This document shows, piece after piece, positions 12,570-24,744 of a stretch of DNA of 64,000 bases. The notes under the pieces are model-generated. The model did no database searches and was not told the origin of the DNA. It saw nothing but the letters and a program-made list of their open reading frames with translations. The stretch spans positions 77,403,348 through 77,467,347 of the forward strand of contig OY776129.1 of the NCBI GenBank assembly GCA_963675135.1. Reading direction: 5' to 3'. The position numbers were made by a program, and so were the translations under genes. Position 1 is the stretch's first letter. Each line of letters starts with the position of its first letter. Source of the stretch: Galeopsis tetrahit. Lineage: Eukaryota > Streptophyta > Magnoliopsida > Lamiales > Lamiaceae.

Positions 12570-12868
12570 AAAAACTCTTACACTTCAAACAATAAATGAT
12601 TTTATATTTTTCAATATTGCATAATAACGGGGATATTATCTTCCTTTAACTTTTTTTTTTTAAGTAGTAGTTGGGTGCGACATTTGATTTTTCACTATTA
12701 TAAAATATACCAATAACTCCATTATCCACTTAAATAATTACTAGTAATCATCATTTATCATAATTAGTCTACCACTCCACCTTCACTTTTTTTTGAGTGG
12801 TACCTTTACTTTTTGGATCGAAATTCGAATTCATACATTGTACTCCACTACTTGTATTAATTTTCATT

Positions 12869-12870
<2 letters not shown>

Positions 12871-12903
<33 letters not shown>
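12871..12903. repeat. AT dinucleotide microsatellite
   Basis: About 15 uninterrupted AT units. Confidence 0.9.
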
Positions 12904-12905
<2 letters not shown>

Positions 12906-13546
12906 GCAAATATATATCCTTATAAATTACGTTAATCAATAATGGTTTTTTGACAAAAAAAAAAGAGTTATTTAATATTTATATGTAGAACCTATTTTCA
13001 ACCCAAACCTTTGTTGCATAAAAGAACAATATTAAACTTTATATTAATACTCATAAATTAATTTTCATTGATACTTTTCAATTAAATCCACTATTTTAAT
13101 TATATTAAATTTTCGTATACTTTATTTAGTATAAATTTGTATGCATCTATTTTAGTTGATAATTTGCCTCCAAGTAATAGGTCACCACAAATGTCCCTCT
13201 CAGAAATATGCTGTAAATTGTGGAGAATCACCGCTCATTATTATGTGGAACTGGTCATCTCTCTGTTTGGCACTAATATCACATGGCCACAATTAATTTA
13301 ATTTCATCCAATTAACTATATCGATGAGTAATTTGATTATTGGTCCCAAATTCACAAAATTCAATGTCCCGTCGCAAAAAATAAAAATAAATAAACGATG
13401 TTTGAATTTTACATGCCACAAAAAAGGGTCTAACAAGAAATATCGTGGACTATTACGTGTTTTGTATTTTTTTGAATAAAATATCAAGTTCAGGTTTTTA
13501 AACTCCATTTTTTTTTTCAATTATCTGATGTTCAATTTTAGCTTTA

Positions 13547-13778
13547 GGTAAGTCTAGTATGCACTCGAGTGCATGTTATGCACCCTAGTCCAGTTTTACT
13601 GACTTACACTTTTTGGTAAATGGTGTTGCACTTTTCAATTATTACTAAAAATATTATTATATAGTTTAATAATTGAAAAGTGACCACCATTTACCAAAAA
13701 GTGTAAGTCAGTAAAATTGAAAAGTGCAACATGGACTAGGGTGCATAACATGCACTCGAGTGCATACTAGACCAACCC
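13547..13778. mobile_element. Fold-back MITE, copy 1 (9-bp target duplication)
   Basis: Almost fully palindromic 232-bp element. The arms run from the tips inward with the shared core TCTAGTATGCACTCGAGTGC, then TTACACTTTTTGGTAAATGG and its complement, around a short AT loop. Flanked by perfect 9-bp direct repeats TTAGCTTTA (13538..13546 and 13779..13787), a size typical of Mutator-like elements. A second copy lies at 58427..58656. Confidence 0.9.
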
Positions 13779-14391
13779 TTAGCTTTATATGGAAAAGACA
13801 AAAAATTATACGAGTGTTTCATACCTAATGCAAATTCTCATTTTCTCATTATATAAAATTCCTTATTTCAAGTTGTTTGTTACTTTTCAACTTAAATTTT
13901 ATTTCAAAATGTTTTATCATTTAATTTTTATTTTTATACACCTTCTTTCATAGTTAATTTAATTGAAACAAATAATAGAAAATGGTAAATTCCTTATCAT
14001 TTGTTGGAGTTTTTTTTTGCTCTTTTTTGGTAGTTAGTGTTGGATTTATAAACTTGGTCTGTTGTTAATGGTACCTTAACTGGGTCTTCTTAGGATCTTT
14101 TAATACTAATTAAGTTATACACTCCATATAATACTTGGGCCTCGATGAGCCCATGGGCTCGGAATCTTTTACATTATAGATAATAGGCGTGGGTTATATA
14201 CCCCTCCAGCTTTATTTAATGCAAGCTCCTGATACACACTCCTCCTCTATATATACACAATAGATACATAATGTCTCTTGTACCCTTTTGACCATTATTT
14301 TAGTCAAATACCCATGTAAATATACACCCCCTTCAAATCAAGTTCCACTATTGAGTTACATAAAAGAAAATACTATTCAATTCTATGTAAA

Positions 14392-14770
14392 GGGCACAGT
14401 TATAAACACACGAACGTATTGAGGACACCCACTAACTTAGAACACACATCGTGGGTTGAGGACACTCACACTGAAAATCCCAAAATATCACTTCTTCAAT
14501 AAATTTAACACCCACACAATTTTTTTTAAAACCCTAATTTTTTTTATCATTCTTCCCTTTCCTAGCTCCCTCCCCTCCCCCTAACGGCGCCGACAACCTC
14601 CCTCCCTCCCAGCTGCGCCTGCCACGTCGTCGGCCTCCTCTCTCCCTCCCTATGTCGCTGCCGCTGCTCGACAGTTTAATTTTAGCTAAGGGTAAAATTG
14701 ACATTTCACATGTAACTAATTTGCAAAAAAAAAATCTTAGTGGGTGTTCTCAATAAGTCTGTGTTGGCCA
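14392..14770. mobile_element. MITE-like element with GC-rich core
   Basis: Terminal inverted repeats share TATTGAGGACACCCACTAA at the left and CTTAGTGGGTGTTCTCAATA at the right. Flanking direct repeat TATGTAAA (14384..14391 and 14771..14778). The centre (about 14560..14670) is a GC- and C-rich stretch, unlike the surrounding AT-rich DNA, with no credible open frame. Confidence 0.7.
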
Positions 14771-15490
14771 TATGTAAAATGATCTAACAAAATAAAACAT
14801 AAACATTCCTCCTCCTGAAGCCCAAGAGCAAGTGCGTTTAAACGAAGATGAGCAGCCCATTAGCCCAATGGACTTAATAACCCTCCTAAATGTGTTATTT
14901 TTTTCTCTCTTACAAATTATGCCAACCATTTTTTAAATGTAACAATCAATTTATTGTTAAAATTTTTAACTTCATAATAAAGGAAAAAGTGTACCCTATA
15001 AACATTCAAGTCAATTTTTCTATTTCATCGAACACGCGTCATCTCCGTTATTATGAAATGTTGATCATTTTTTAATTGAATGAATACATGTTAAAAACAT
15101 GATAAATGAAAACTGGTACATGTGATCTTATATCATAATCATCAAAACTCAATAAGTTGTAAGGACTTTATATTGGATTGAAATCACTTGTTCTAATTTT
15201 GATGTTTCGCGTTTTATTTCACTATATAAATGATTTACATGTGTTATATTATAAAACAATCAACGTCATATAATAATGAGCACAATATGTGTTAAAGATC
15301 CAACTTGGTGGAACACCGAGTACTGGAACACGGAAAGTGGAACAGAGAAATCAAACTGATATTACACACTATGTATCCTTTCGAAAGTTATCCATTTTAC
15401 CATTTTGTATGTCCACCAAAAGTTACTTTAGCAAAACTCACCATCCCTCTTTTCATTTTCTTAACAACCCGCTACACATATAATATTATA

Positions 15491-15761
15491 CTCCATCCTT
15501 CCCGTGATTATTTGCACATTTTTCTTATTTGGACGTTCCAAGATTATTTGCACACTCTTAATATGGAAATACCCCACAAAATTAATACACTTCCAACATC
15601 ATTTTATTTTCAAATCTGTCACTCTTTTTTTCCATACATTTCACTTTACACATAATCAAATTACCTAAAATACCCTTCATTTATCTTACATCATCAACCA
15701 CTAAATCCACTTTTCTTAAACAACGTGTCGGTCAAACTATGCAAGTAATTTCGGGAGGGAG
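15491..15761. mobile_element. Stowaway-like MITE, 271 bp
   Basis: The tips CTCCATCCTTCCCGTGATTA and, as reverse complement, CTCCCTCCCGAAATTAC are bounded by TA dinucleotides. The interior phrase ATTTGCACA recurs in the sister copies. The open frame at 15305..15655 is mostly inside this element and is not a gene. Confidence 0.85.
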
Positions 15762-15875
15762 TATTTTTTAATCGAGGTTAAATAAATAAATGTACATCAC
15801 CTTTATGTTATGAGTCAAGAAAAGGTTGTTGAAAACTAAGCCTTCAAACAATACAATAGTGATCTTTTAGAAATA

Positions 15876-17886
15876 ATGTTCCCTCTCATCTCCATCTTCA
15901 TCTTTTTCTTGATCACTCACATCACCCAAGCTCACATCTTCATCTATGGAGGATGTTCCCAATCCAAATACCAACCAAACTCCCCCTACCAAACACACAA
16001 AAACTCCCTCCTCTCCTCCATCGCCGCCGCCTCCTCCTTAACCCTCTTCAACGCCTTCTCCTCGGGAGACGCCTACGGCGTCTCCCAATGTCGCGGGGAC
16101 CTAAAACCCCGCGACTGCGCCACGTGCATTTCCGACATAATAAACCAAATACAACTCCTATGCCCCGACACGTACGGCGCCAATCTCCAACTCGACGGCT
16201 GCTATTTACGTTACGAAAACGCCGATTTCTTGGCGAAGTTGGAGACTAGTACTTTGAGGTACAACAAGTGTAGCACGAGTGGTGGAAATGATGGGGAATT
16301 TTTGAGAAGGAGAGATGAGGTGTTGTCGGAGTTGCAAGGGGCTTACGGGTTTCGGGTCAGTGCCACTGGGGCGGTTGAGGGTTACGCGCAGTGTTTGGGG
16401 GATTTGGCGGCCGCGGATTGCTCCGATTGTTTGCGTGTGGCGGTGGGGAAGGTGAAGATGTTGTGTGGGACGGCGGCTGCCGGAGATGTGTTCTTGACGC
16501 AGTGTTATGTTCGTTATTGGGAAGCTGGATACTATGATTCTTCTCCGGGTATTTTATTCGTTTGGAACGTGCAATTCAAGTGCATTTTTAAATAATATCG
16601 ATTGTTTTAATTGAACTGTAAACAGTTAATACTGTTTAAAAATGCTCTTGAATTGTACTGTGCAACGTACAATAGACTTACTCTTTATATTTTTAATTGG
16701 TTTGATGATGATTTTGTTGAATAAAGTTTTTAGAGGAAAAAAAATTGAAGGTGTCAACTTTTTTTTTTTTTTTTTTTTGGGTAAGATTTTAAAAAAAATA
16801 TATATATTCAACTCTTAAGGACAAATGAACTCTAATGGAGTATATAAGATCTTTTAAGTCTTGATTAATTAAACTAATTTTTTTAATTAATTGGTCGATC
16901 GTGTATTTGATAATTTTTTGAACTACATAATTCTTTTGATAAATTGAATATATTTTAATGGCCATTTTTGTATTTGGGTATTCTTATTTAAAGTGTCTAA
17001 TAATTAGTTAAATTAAAATATTTTTTCTACTTTATTAACCAGATTAAATATCTACCAATCATATTTTTTACTTATTATTTCACATATATTTTTTATAATT
17101 AAAATATATAGTGATTTTTTTTTTTAAATATGTATAAAAAAAATGAACAAAATTTTACTAGGGGAGAGGAGTATAAGTTACTTTTAGAGCTTGAAAGCTC
17201 TTATAAATAAACCATGATAATATCACTTTTATGACCAAATGTAAGAAGAAGATTGCCATAAAAAAATAATCCCAACATGCCCTAATTAATTAATCGACCA
17301 GGAAAAAGAGATCCCAAGTTGATTTGAAATCGAAGCAACTTGAACCCTCAGTTGTCTACCAAACTAATTGAATTTATCCTAAGGCATATAGTTATTGGTT
17401 CAACATTCTCCCCTTTTCATAAAGTGACAAATAAAGTTGGCACTTTGTATGCTTTACCTTGGAGAATATTATTTTTATTCCATTTCTTAATCTTATCTTT
17501 AATAAATTTGGTGCCCCTTAATTTAAATTATGCATCCAAAATGCACCTTTACCGAGTTTAAAAATCAAATGAAATCTGCACCAAAATCGATAACGATCGC
17601 TTCTTGTTAATTAGTCCAATTATTGAATTTGGTGGAATTAATTAATTTACAATTCTTATGTATTATTATTATAATTTTGCTAATATTTACAACATTACAA
17701 TCAAGTCCTAGGATTTATTTTTGTTTGCAATAATATATAAATGCAGGCTCCTCCAACCAAGATGACGTGGGAAAAATGGTGGCCATAATTGTCGGAGCAG
17801 TCGCCGGAGTGGCGATTGTGATTGTACTTCTATCATTTTGCAGAAAGGCCTACGGTAAATTAAGATTGAGCTCGATAATAAACTAA
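15876..17886 (+). CDS. PDLP-like cysteine-rich receptor-like secretory protein, two DUF26 domains and TM
   Basis: Two exons, 15876..16548 and 17747..17886, join in phase 1 (donor GGTATT, acceptor TGCAG), giving about 270 aa. A signal peptide covers residues 1-19. DUF26 domain 1 contains CRGDLKPRDCATC and domain 2 CLGDLAAADCSDC, each the C-X8-C-X2-C signature. Exon 2 encodes a short linker, a single membrane span (VAIIVGAVAGVAIVIVLLSF) and a tiny cytosolic tail. Two extracellular DUF26 domains, one TM and no kinase is the plasmodesmata-located protein architecture; PDLPs act at plasmodesmata, regulating callose and cell-to-cell movement (family knowledge). If the intron is retained, the frame stops at 16595 and yields a soluble protein without TM. 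A further splice at the GGTAAA near 17853 is possible, so the last residues are uncertain. Confidence 0.85.
16566..16660 (+). repeat. Inverted repeat just inside the PDLP-like intron
   Basis: The left arm (about 16569..16592, GCAATTCAAGTGCATTTTTA) and right arm (about 16635..16658, complement of ACAATTCAAGAGCATTTTTA) form an imperfect stem of roughly 24 bp around a ~42-nt loop. It begins 18 nt after the exon 1 donor and spans the intron-retention stop codon. Confidence 0.7.
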
Positions 17887-17889
17887 TAA

Positions 17890-18630
17890 AAAAAATTCAC
17901 TGAAATTAGTGTTCGAAAAAATGAGTATAATGAATTTATATTGTATATACAGGTTAAGAATAAGATCATAAAGGGTGCGTAATGGAGGAGTGCTTTGGAG
18001 TGGCACGGCTTGATGTGGCAAGACTTGATAAAAAGGGAAGAAATTAAGTGGAGAAAAACATCTATTTTGGATATTTAATTTTGAGATATATACTTTACTT
18101 TTAGCACAAAATATTATCAGTGCGACTAGTTGGATTTTTCTAATTTTTTGACCTGTTCTTAATTTCATCAATTATCTACTTGTCAATTAGGCCGGCCTTG
18201 ATTTTGATATTTTCATTGTTTAAAAAAAAAAAGCACTCGATCAAAATCAACATCAGATTGTAAACTAAAATTTAACGAAGTGAAATAACTCAAATGATTA
18301 TAATACAAAATATTATGAACAAAATTCTTGTCCTGAACGAAGTTAAACGTACGACTTGGTAGGTGGGATTTCCTCGAGAAAATGCTGAAGGGAATGAACT
18401 TAAATGGAGATTGGAGGGACTGGATTAAAGAGTGCGTATCTGGCGCTATATTTACATCATCTAGCCTCAATATTCCTATGAGAATAATTAGTTACAATTA
18501 AATAATTAATTAATGGAATTATACTATCTTATAAATCTTACAAACAGATTAGAATTTAATCCAATGGGCTGGTACATAGATTTTGGTACCTGACAGCTAT
18601 ACTTTGATATCTGAGTTTATTATAAATTTA
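17890..18630. other. Intergenic, no gene seen
   Basis: Short minus-strand open frames here (17860..18171, 18213..18470) have no recognisable domains and no codon-bias support. I regard them as random. Confidence 0.5.
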
Positions 18631-18632
18631 TA

Positions 18633-18989
18633 CTCCCTCCACTTTTAATTAAGTGACATTCTAACAATTTTCAACAAATTAAGATATATAATCATGGACC
18701 ATTTTACCCTTCATTAATGATAACTAATTTTAATATTAAATTTATGTTTAGTAATGAATGTGATCAATATTGTAGGTGATATTCATGTATACAATAATTA
18801 AGGTTTATCCATGATTTATGTTATAGTATTGTATTCAAAAGGAAAAAAGCTTAAATCGAGGTAAAGAAAATGAAGGGAGTATAATGTATAAGGATAAAAT
18901 TGTCAAAATTCAAGAAAAAGATGTAGAATGACACTTATTTTAAAAATATTAAAAAAGGCAAAGTGACACTTAATTAAAAACGGAGGGAG
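18633..18989. mobile_element. Stowaway-like MITE, 357 bp
   Basis: The tips CTCCCTCCACTTTTAATTAA and, as reverse complement, CTCCCTCCGTTTTTAATTAA are flanked by TA on both sides. No coding capacity. Confidence 0.88.
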
Positions 18990-19200
18990 TAATAACTATA
19001 TTTAATTTCAAGCCGAAAAGGCTGTAACTTGTTCTAATCCATATTGGCAAGAAACGATTAATCATCATTGCTTTTATTTCTATATGCAAAAGTTTGACCT
19101 TACAAATTGGAATGAAATAATTAAATTATGAAATATTAATATCAAATACAAACAAAGGCACTGCAATAAAATAAAATAAAACCCAATTTAAAAAAAAAAA

Positions 19201-21294
19201 TTAAAGCCCAGAAGTAAATGGCACATTTGTCGCAGGAACCCACGAATTTGCAGCTATAAAATTCCCAGGAGTGAATCTTGCTGCTTCAGCCGCGCTTGTA
19301 ATCACGCGATATCCCTTCCATTTGACCCGATTCGCAGTAGACGACCCGGTACCCGTATTCAAATACTCCCCATAATACAAAGTATCCAGCGCAAAGTTCC
19401 CGGTCCAAGGCATCCAACCGGCAGGGTTAACCAAACCGTCCAAGAAACTCCTCATGAAAACCGTGCGTGAATACTTCTTCCACGGCCTACCCAAATACGT
19501 CCTCACGGATCCCTGAACGGGTCTCAGATCCGGAGCGGCTGTGATCCGGCAGTTGTGGATAGATATACCCGTGTTCTGACTCGGGTCGGTCCGACCCTGT
19601 GCGGTTATGGTGTTGGTCTTGTTGGGCGGGTCCCTCGGGTATATGTTGCAATTTTGGAAAACGACTGCTGCGTTTCCGAATATGAAGTCTACTGTGCCGT
19701 ATATGTCGCATTGTCTGTAGAATTGTCTTTGGGAATGGACGTATAAGGTATCTTGGTAGCCCTCGAAACTGCATAGGTAGAAAACGGATAGATCCGACCC
19801 GGATCGAAGGGCCACCGCCTGGTGGAGTCGGGCACCTGCGGTGTTCCTGAATGTGATGCCCCGAGCAATGAATCCGTCTCCAACCACAGCTGCAATAATT
19901 AAATTGTCACATTATTTAATTTCAAGAATAATTAAACAAAAAACTAATTTTATATAGTTTGACATTCCAATATTTTTTTAATATTCTGTTTCTTACCAAC
20001 TATCCCATTTCATTTCATTTATCATGTTAATGATGAAGGGTTGAAACATATACTAGAACATAAAAAATCACACAGAAAAATTAAACTGCATAAGTACTAA
20101 TCATTTTTTTGTAAATTGCGGTCTATATGAAGTTATGAACAAATAGGAGTAATAAAAGTGTGTTTATATATGTAATTAATGAAAAAAATAGGGTTGTATG
20201 AATGAATAAATGATATAGCTAATAAAAATGGAAGTAGTATAACATTTTAGTGCAAAATGTTAATGACAAAAATTTATATGGGACCGCCTCTCAGATTTCC
20301 TTTGATCCATATTCCAGATTTTTGGATTGAACAACTCATTTTTTTCTCCAGATTTTATATTTGTAAAAAAAGTGATAATGTTTTTAACTAAAATGACTAT
20401 CTCTTTTTACTTAAACATTATAATTTTTTACTTACCAACGGTTGCTGACTTGAAGGTGGTGGAGCCACCGTCGACGCTTCTACTTCCGGTAATAATGGTC
20501 CTCCCAATACCATCACCCAACAACATAATATTCTTCAAATCCTTCCCAATCTCCACATTCTCCCTATATGTCCCTTGCTTCACATATATCACATACCTCC
20601 CACTTCCCGACCGACTTCCAGCCGCCGCCACAGCCGCACTCACTGTCCTAAAGTTACCCGAACCATCTTGCGCCACCACTACATTCGCCCGAGGAGCCGC
20701 CGCCTGCAGCAACTTCCGGTCACCGATTGTCAACCATTTCGGGAACTCTTCTTTATGACTTGGCTCCCCATAATTAGCTGCCCCCTTGTTTAAGGCTAAG
20801 GCATTACTAAGCAATAAACTTACATTGTTAGACATCATAGGAAAGACAAAATCGGTTATGCCAAAATCCTCAAATCCTAATTTGCACGTGTCGAGATTTG
20901 TTAGAGCCGTGCTTAGCCATGTTTGTGCATCGGCGGATGAACACTTGGGATCAATCGTGCTATTGATTCGACGAATGGTTTCCTCATACAACTCGATGCA
21001 GTCGGACCACGCCGCCTTTTCGCGCTTGTTACGACATTTTGGCCCGAGGGAGTATATGTTATTTTGGGCATGTGTGCAACGGTCGAGGGCCAATTGAGAC
21101 GTGACTTTAAAGAAATCGGGGGTTCCTTTAATTGGAGCGATGTATTTCGGGTTGTGGGTCAAGTAGTACTCACATGGTTGCGGGTTTGGAGTTTTGCTAC
21201 ACCATAATTTTATTGCAGAATGAGAATAGCTAGAAATGGTAGGAGAAAGGAGGAAAAAGGACACGAGAAGAAGGGCTAGGGTTATTGTCCACAT
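19201..21294 (-). CDS. Type I pectin methylesterase (PMEI-PME), PME-A
   Basis: Two exons, 21294..20436 and 19889..19201, phase-1 intron of 546 bp (donor GTAAGT, acceptor TTGCAG), 515 aa. It removes methyl esters from cell-wall homogalacturonan. Residues 1-24 are a signal peptide. An N-terminal PMEI-like pro-region follows ([33 protein letters not shown]). The basic cleavage site RKLL precedes the catalytic domain, which starts [12 protein letters not shown]. Catalytic residues are all present: QAVALR (first Gln), GYQDTLY (Gln and Asp), VDFIFGNAA (nucleophile Asp), [13 protein letters not shown] (Arg, Trp). The last residues are PFTSGL before TAA. A TATA box (complement of CTTATATAG at about 21357) lies ~65 bp upstream. 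It is a close tandem paralogue of the gene at 22491..24685 on the same strand. I do not assign a member name. Confidence 0.95.
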
Positions 21295-21365
21295 TTTTTT
21301 ATGTTTAAGCTTTCTTTCTTTGTGTGTGTGGTGTTTTTGTGTAGCTCAAGGGTAACTTATATAGG

Positions 21366-22490
21366 GCATGATAAATTCAATAATGCTGTATTCGTGATTA
21401 ATTCAATAATGTTGTAACTATACATATATATTAGTTTTCTATTACTGAGAATATTAATTCCTAGGAATTATATATGGAGTTGGTGAATTAAATATATGCA
21501 ATTTAGAAATGGAATATAGGATAAAACCTAGTCGTGGGTACAACTTATACACATTTTTGTACGTTGACCTTATCCCAAAATAAAATGAAGGAATTAATGG
21601 ATGAGGCCAGGGAGGCAAGAAACACGTCTGGAATAATACCAGATAAATTCTAATACCATGCATGATGCATGGATCATGAAGGATGATTAGCTAAAAACAT
21701 TATTTTATTTTGAAAAGTTTCAACAAGCTAGCTATATTCACCAAATATGATTAATAATGATGTTATAATTTTATTTTATTTTGAAAAAATATAATGATCG
21801 ATATATGTTACTGAACAATTATAAATTAATATACATAAATAATCCACGCTCAATAGTTTTTTTTTTTTTTTTGAACGGCAATAAAAGCATATACGTACTC
21901 CATTATTGAGGAAATTAAAGGTTAATTAATATATTACACACAAAACGATTCACTTTAATTACTAAGACACTCCTAATCCTATTAATTACTTAATGGATAT
22001 GTAAATACATATACCTGATTAATTAACTAATTAAAAAATCTGTAAAAGGTTAATTTGTAATTAAATTTCAATTTTCCTGGCACGTAGACTGTAGTATTCC
22101 TAAGATTAATTAATCCTATTATAATTATTTTTCTCAATCAATGAGTAGCACATATGAGGAACTTAATTTTTCTTATAGGCCAGAAGTAAATAATTGATCG
22201 TATTGTTAGAAGAAGATATATACGTAGTATTCATTAATGTTTGTTTACTGTATTTGTTATATGCTATTGATGATTTATTATATTATTAATTAATGACATT
22301 AATTATTATATTAAAAATTGTAGCAATGAAACTTTTTTTTGAACAGAAAATTGTGTTATATTATACAATGATTCAAATTAATTTCATGAAGAATATTAAT
22401 GAAAAGAAAAATACTCCGTATATGCTTATGATGCATTCATATTGAATTATATTAATTTATATATTTATTTCTAGAGTTAATAAACACATA
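21366..22490. other. Intergenic between the two tandem PMEs
   Basis: Promoter side of PME-A and 3' flank of PME-B; AT-rich, no further gene. The open frame at 21454..21663 is not supported. Confidence 0.6.
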
Positions 22491-24685
22491 TTAATTTTTC
22501 AGGCCAGGAGTAAATGGCACTTTAGTGGCAGGAATCCACGAATTGGCATCGATAAAATTCTCAGGGGTGAACTTCTCAGCTTCAGAAGCGCTTTTAATCA
22601 CGCGGTATCCCTTCCATTCGACCCGGTTCTCAGTACTCGACCCGGGACCCGTATTCGAATACTCCCCATAATACAGAGTATCCAACGCGAAATTCCCCAT
22701 CCACGGCAACCAACCCGCCGGGTCAATCAAGTCATCTAGAAAAGTCTCCATGTAAACCGTGCGCGAATACTTCTTCCACGGCCTACCCAAATACGACTTC
22801 ACGGATCCCAAATCGGGTTTCAGATCCGGAGCAGCTGTGACCCGGCAGTTGTGGATAGAGATTCCCGTGTCCTCATTCGGGTCGATCCGACCCTGTGCGG
22901 TTATGGAATTGGTGCCCTTACCCGGGTTTCTTAAGTATATGTTGCAATTTTGAAGGACAACGGCTGCATTACCAAATATAAAGTCGGTTGTGCCGTATAT
23001 GTCACACTCTCTGTAGAATTGCTTTTGGGAATGGACGTACAAGGTGTCATGGTACCCCTCGAAACTGCATTGGTAGAAAACGGATCTATCCGAACACGAT
23101 CGAAAGGCCACCGCCTGATACCTTTCCTCACCCGCGGTGTTCTCGAACGTGATGCCACGAGCCATGAATCCATCTCCACTAACACCTACAATGCCAAATT
23201 TTAATATTAACTCGTCACATTATAATCAAGTTAAAATTGGGCGTGCCATCCAATTACACCAATTGAGTGATCACTATCATAATTGGATTATATATTTTCA
23301 AAAAAAAAAAAATAACAAATTGTAAAATTCAAGTTATCACGTATATTAATTAATGACATGGGCCATTGAAGTAATTATTTTTTTATGGTCTTTGGGAGGT
23401 TTCATTGACCTTAATTAATTGAGAGTTAAGACATAAGAGATCATTTAATTATATTTTCTTGATGTTTTGATTTCAATTGACATAGATCATATATAAGTCA
23501 AGTTTAATTATCTGATTCACAATAAAAATGGGAAAATTAAATATTATAGTTGTATGAATTATGAGTCCATCGACAAAAAAATAGTTTCTTGGCAAATAAA
23601 CCTTGCATTACCTAAGATAATAGGTAACTAATCAGATTCAGAATAAGACTTAAAATAAAATTTATAGCCAACACGCAAAAATACACATTCGCACCTGATC
23701 ATAGGTAACTTAACATATCTACGAAATCATGACGTGTATAGTAACTGAATTAAATTCGTATAAAATATATACGAAATGGAAATGAAACTTGATTTTACGT
23801 ACCGACTGTGGCCGACTTGTAGGTGGAAACGCCGCCGGCAACGTTTTTATTTCCGGTGATAATTGTCTTCCCAATACCATCACCCAACAACATAATATTC
23901 TTAAACTTCTTCCCAATCTCCACATTCTCCTTGTAGGTCCCTTCCTTCACATGAATCACATACCTCCCACCTCCCTTGGGCGCCGCCGCAATAGCCTCTC
24001 TAATCGTCGTATAGTCACCCGAGCCATCTTGCGCCACCACGACGCTAGCCCGTTGGACCGGGTTAATTTTCCTCTTCAACAACCTCCGATCACCGGGCCC
24101 CACCCAACTCGGAAACCCTTTCCTATAACTTGTCTCTCCATAATTAGATGCCTCCTTGTTTAAGGCTAGGGCATTGCTAAGTAACAAGCTTACATTGTTT
24201 GACATCAAGGGTAACACATGATCCTCAATTCCAAAATCATGAAACCCTAATTTACACGTGTCGAGATTCGTTAGGGCGGCGCTTAGCCAAGTTTGTGCAT
24301 CGCCTGGCGAGCACGTAGGATCAATAGTCTTATTGATCCTATGAATGGTTTCCTCGTACAACTCGATGCAATCGTCCCAGGCCGCCTTTTCGCGCTCGTC
24401 TAGGGGTTTTAGGTCGAGGGATTTTACGTTATTTTGGGTGTGCAAACAATGGTCGAGGGCTAATTGAGATGACAACTTAAAGAAATCGGATTTTTCTTTA
24501 ATGGGAATTACGTTGTATTTAGGGTTATTAGTCAAGAAATAGTTGCATGGTTGTGGGTTTGGGGTTTGATTACACCAAAATTTTATTGAGGTATGAGGAT
24601 GTATAGAAATGGCTGGAGATATGACAAAGAACAAGAAGATGATTAGGGTTTGGATTCTTTTCGCCATTGATGGTTTATTTTTCAA
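22491..24685 (-). CDS. Type I pectin methylesterase (PMEI-PME), PME-B, with Q-to-H change at an active-site position
   Basis: Two exons, 24685..23803 and 23185..22491, phase-1 intron of 617 bp at the same codon as in PME-A, 525 aa. Translation could also begin at the second Met (24667), which heads a good signal peptide. The PMEI-like pro-region has [24 protein letters not shown] and [13 protein letters not shown]. The processing motif is RRLL, followed by the catalytic domain ([12 protein letters not shown]). Conserved motifs are [15 protein letters not shown] and [13 protein letters not shown]. The normally invariant GYQDTLY reads GYHDTLY (codon CAT): the glutamine next to the catalytic Asp, which helps form the oxyanion hole in plant PMEs, is histidine. 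The rest of the frame is intact. Activity may be reduced or altered (inference). TATA-like sequence lies near 24730..24740. Confidence 0.93.
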
Positions 24686-24744
24686 AAATCAGTTAGTGTT
24701 CTTCTTTATGTGTGTTAATTTGGGATATTTATATATAAAAATTG

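Larger units (their letters stand above)
11740..13537. other. SAUR 3' flank and AT-rich intergenic DNA
   Basis: Contains the presumed SAUR 3' UTR and long A/T runs. A 58-bp unit is repeated twice at about 12453..12569. A run of AT dinucleotides covers about 12871..12903. No gene is supported; the 13293..13520 minus-strand open frame is AT-rich and random-looking. Confidence 0.6.

Noticed and set aside
15305..15655. 116-aa open frame before the PDLP-like gene
   Set aside because: Mostly lies inside a Stowaway-like MITE; no domain.
19555..19895. Plus and minus alternative frames across PME exon 2
   Set aside because: Shadows of the real PME-A coding frame; no independent support.
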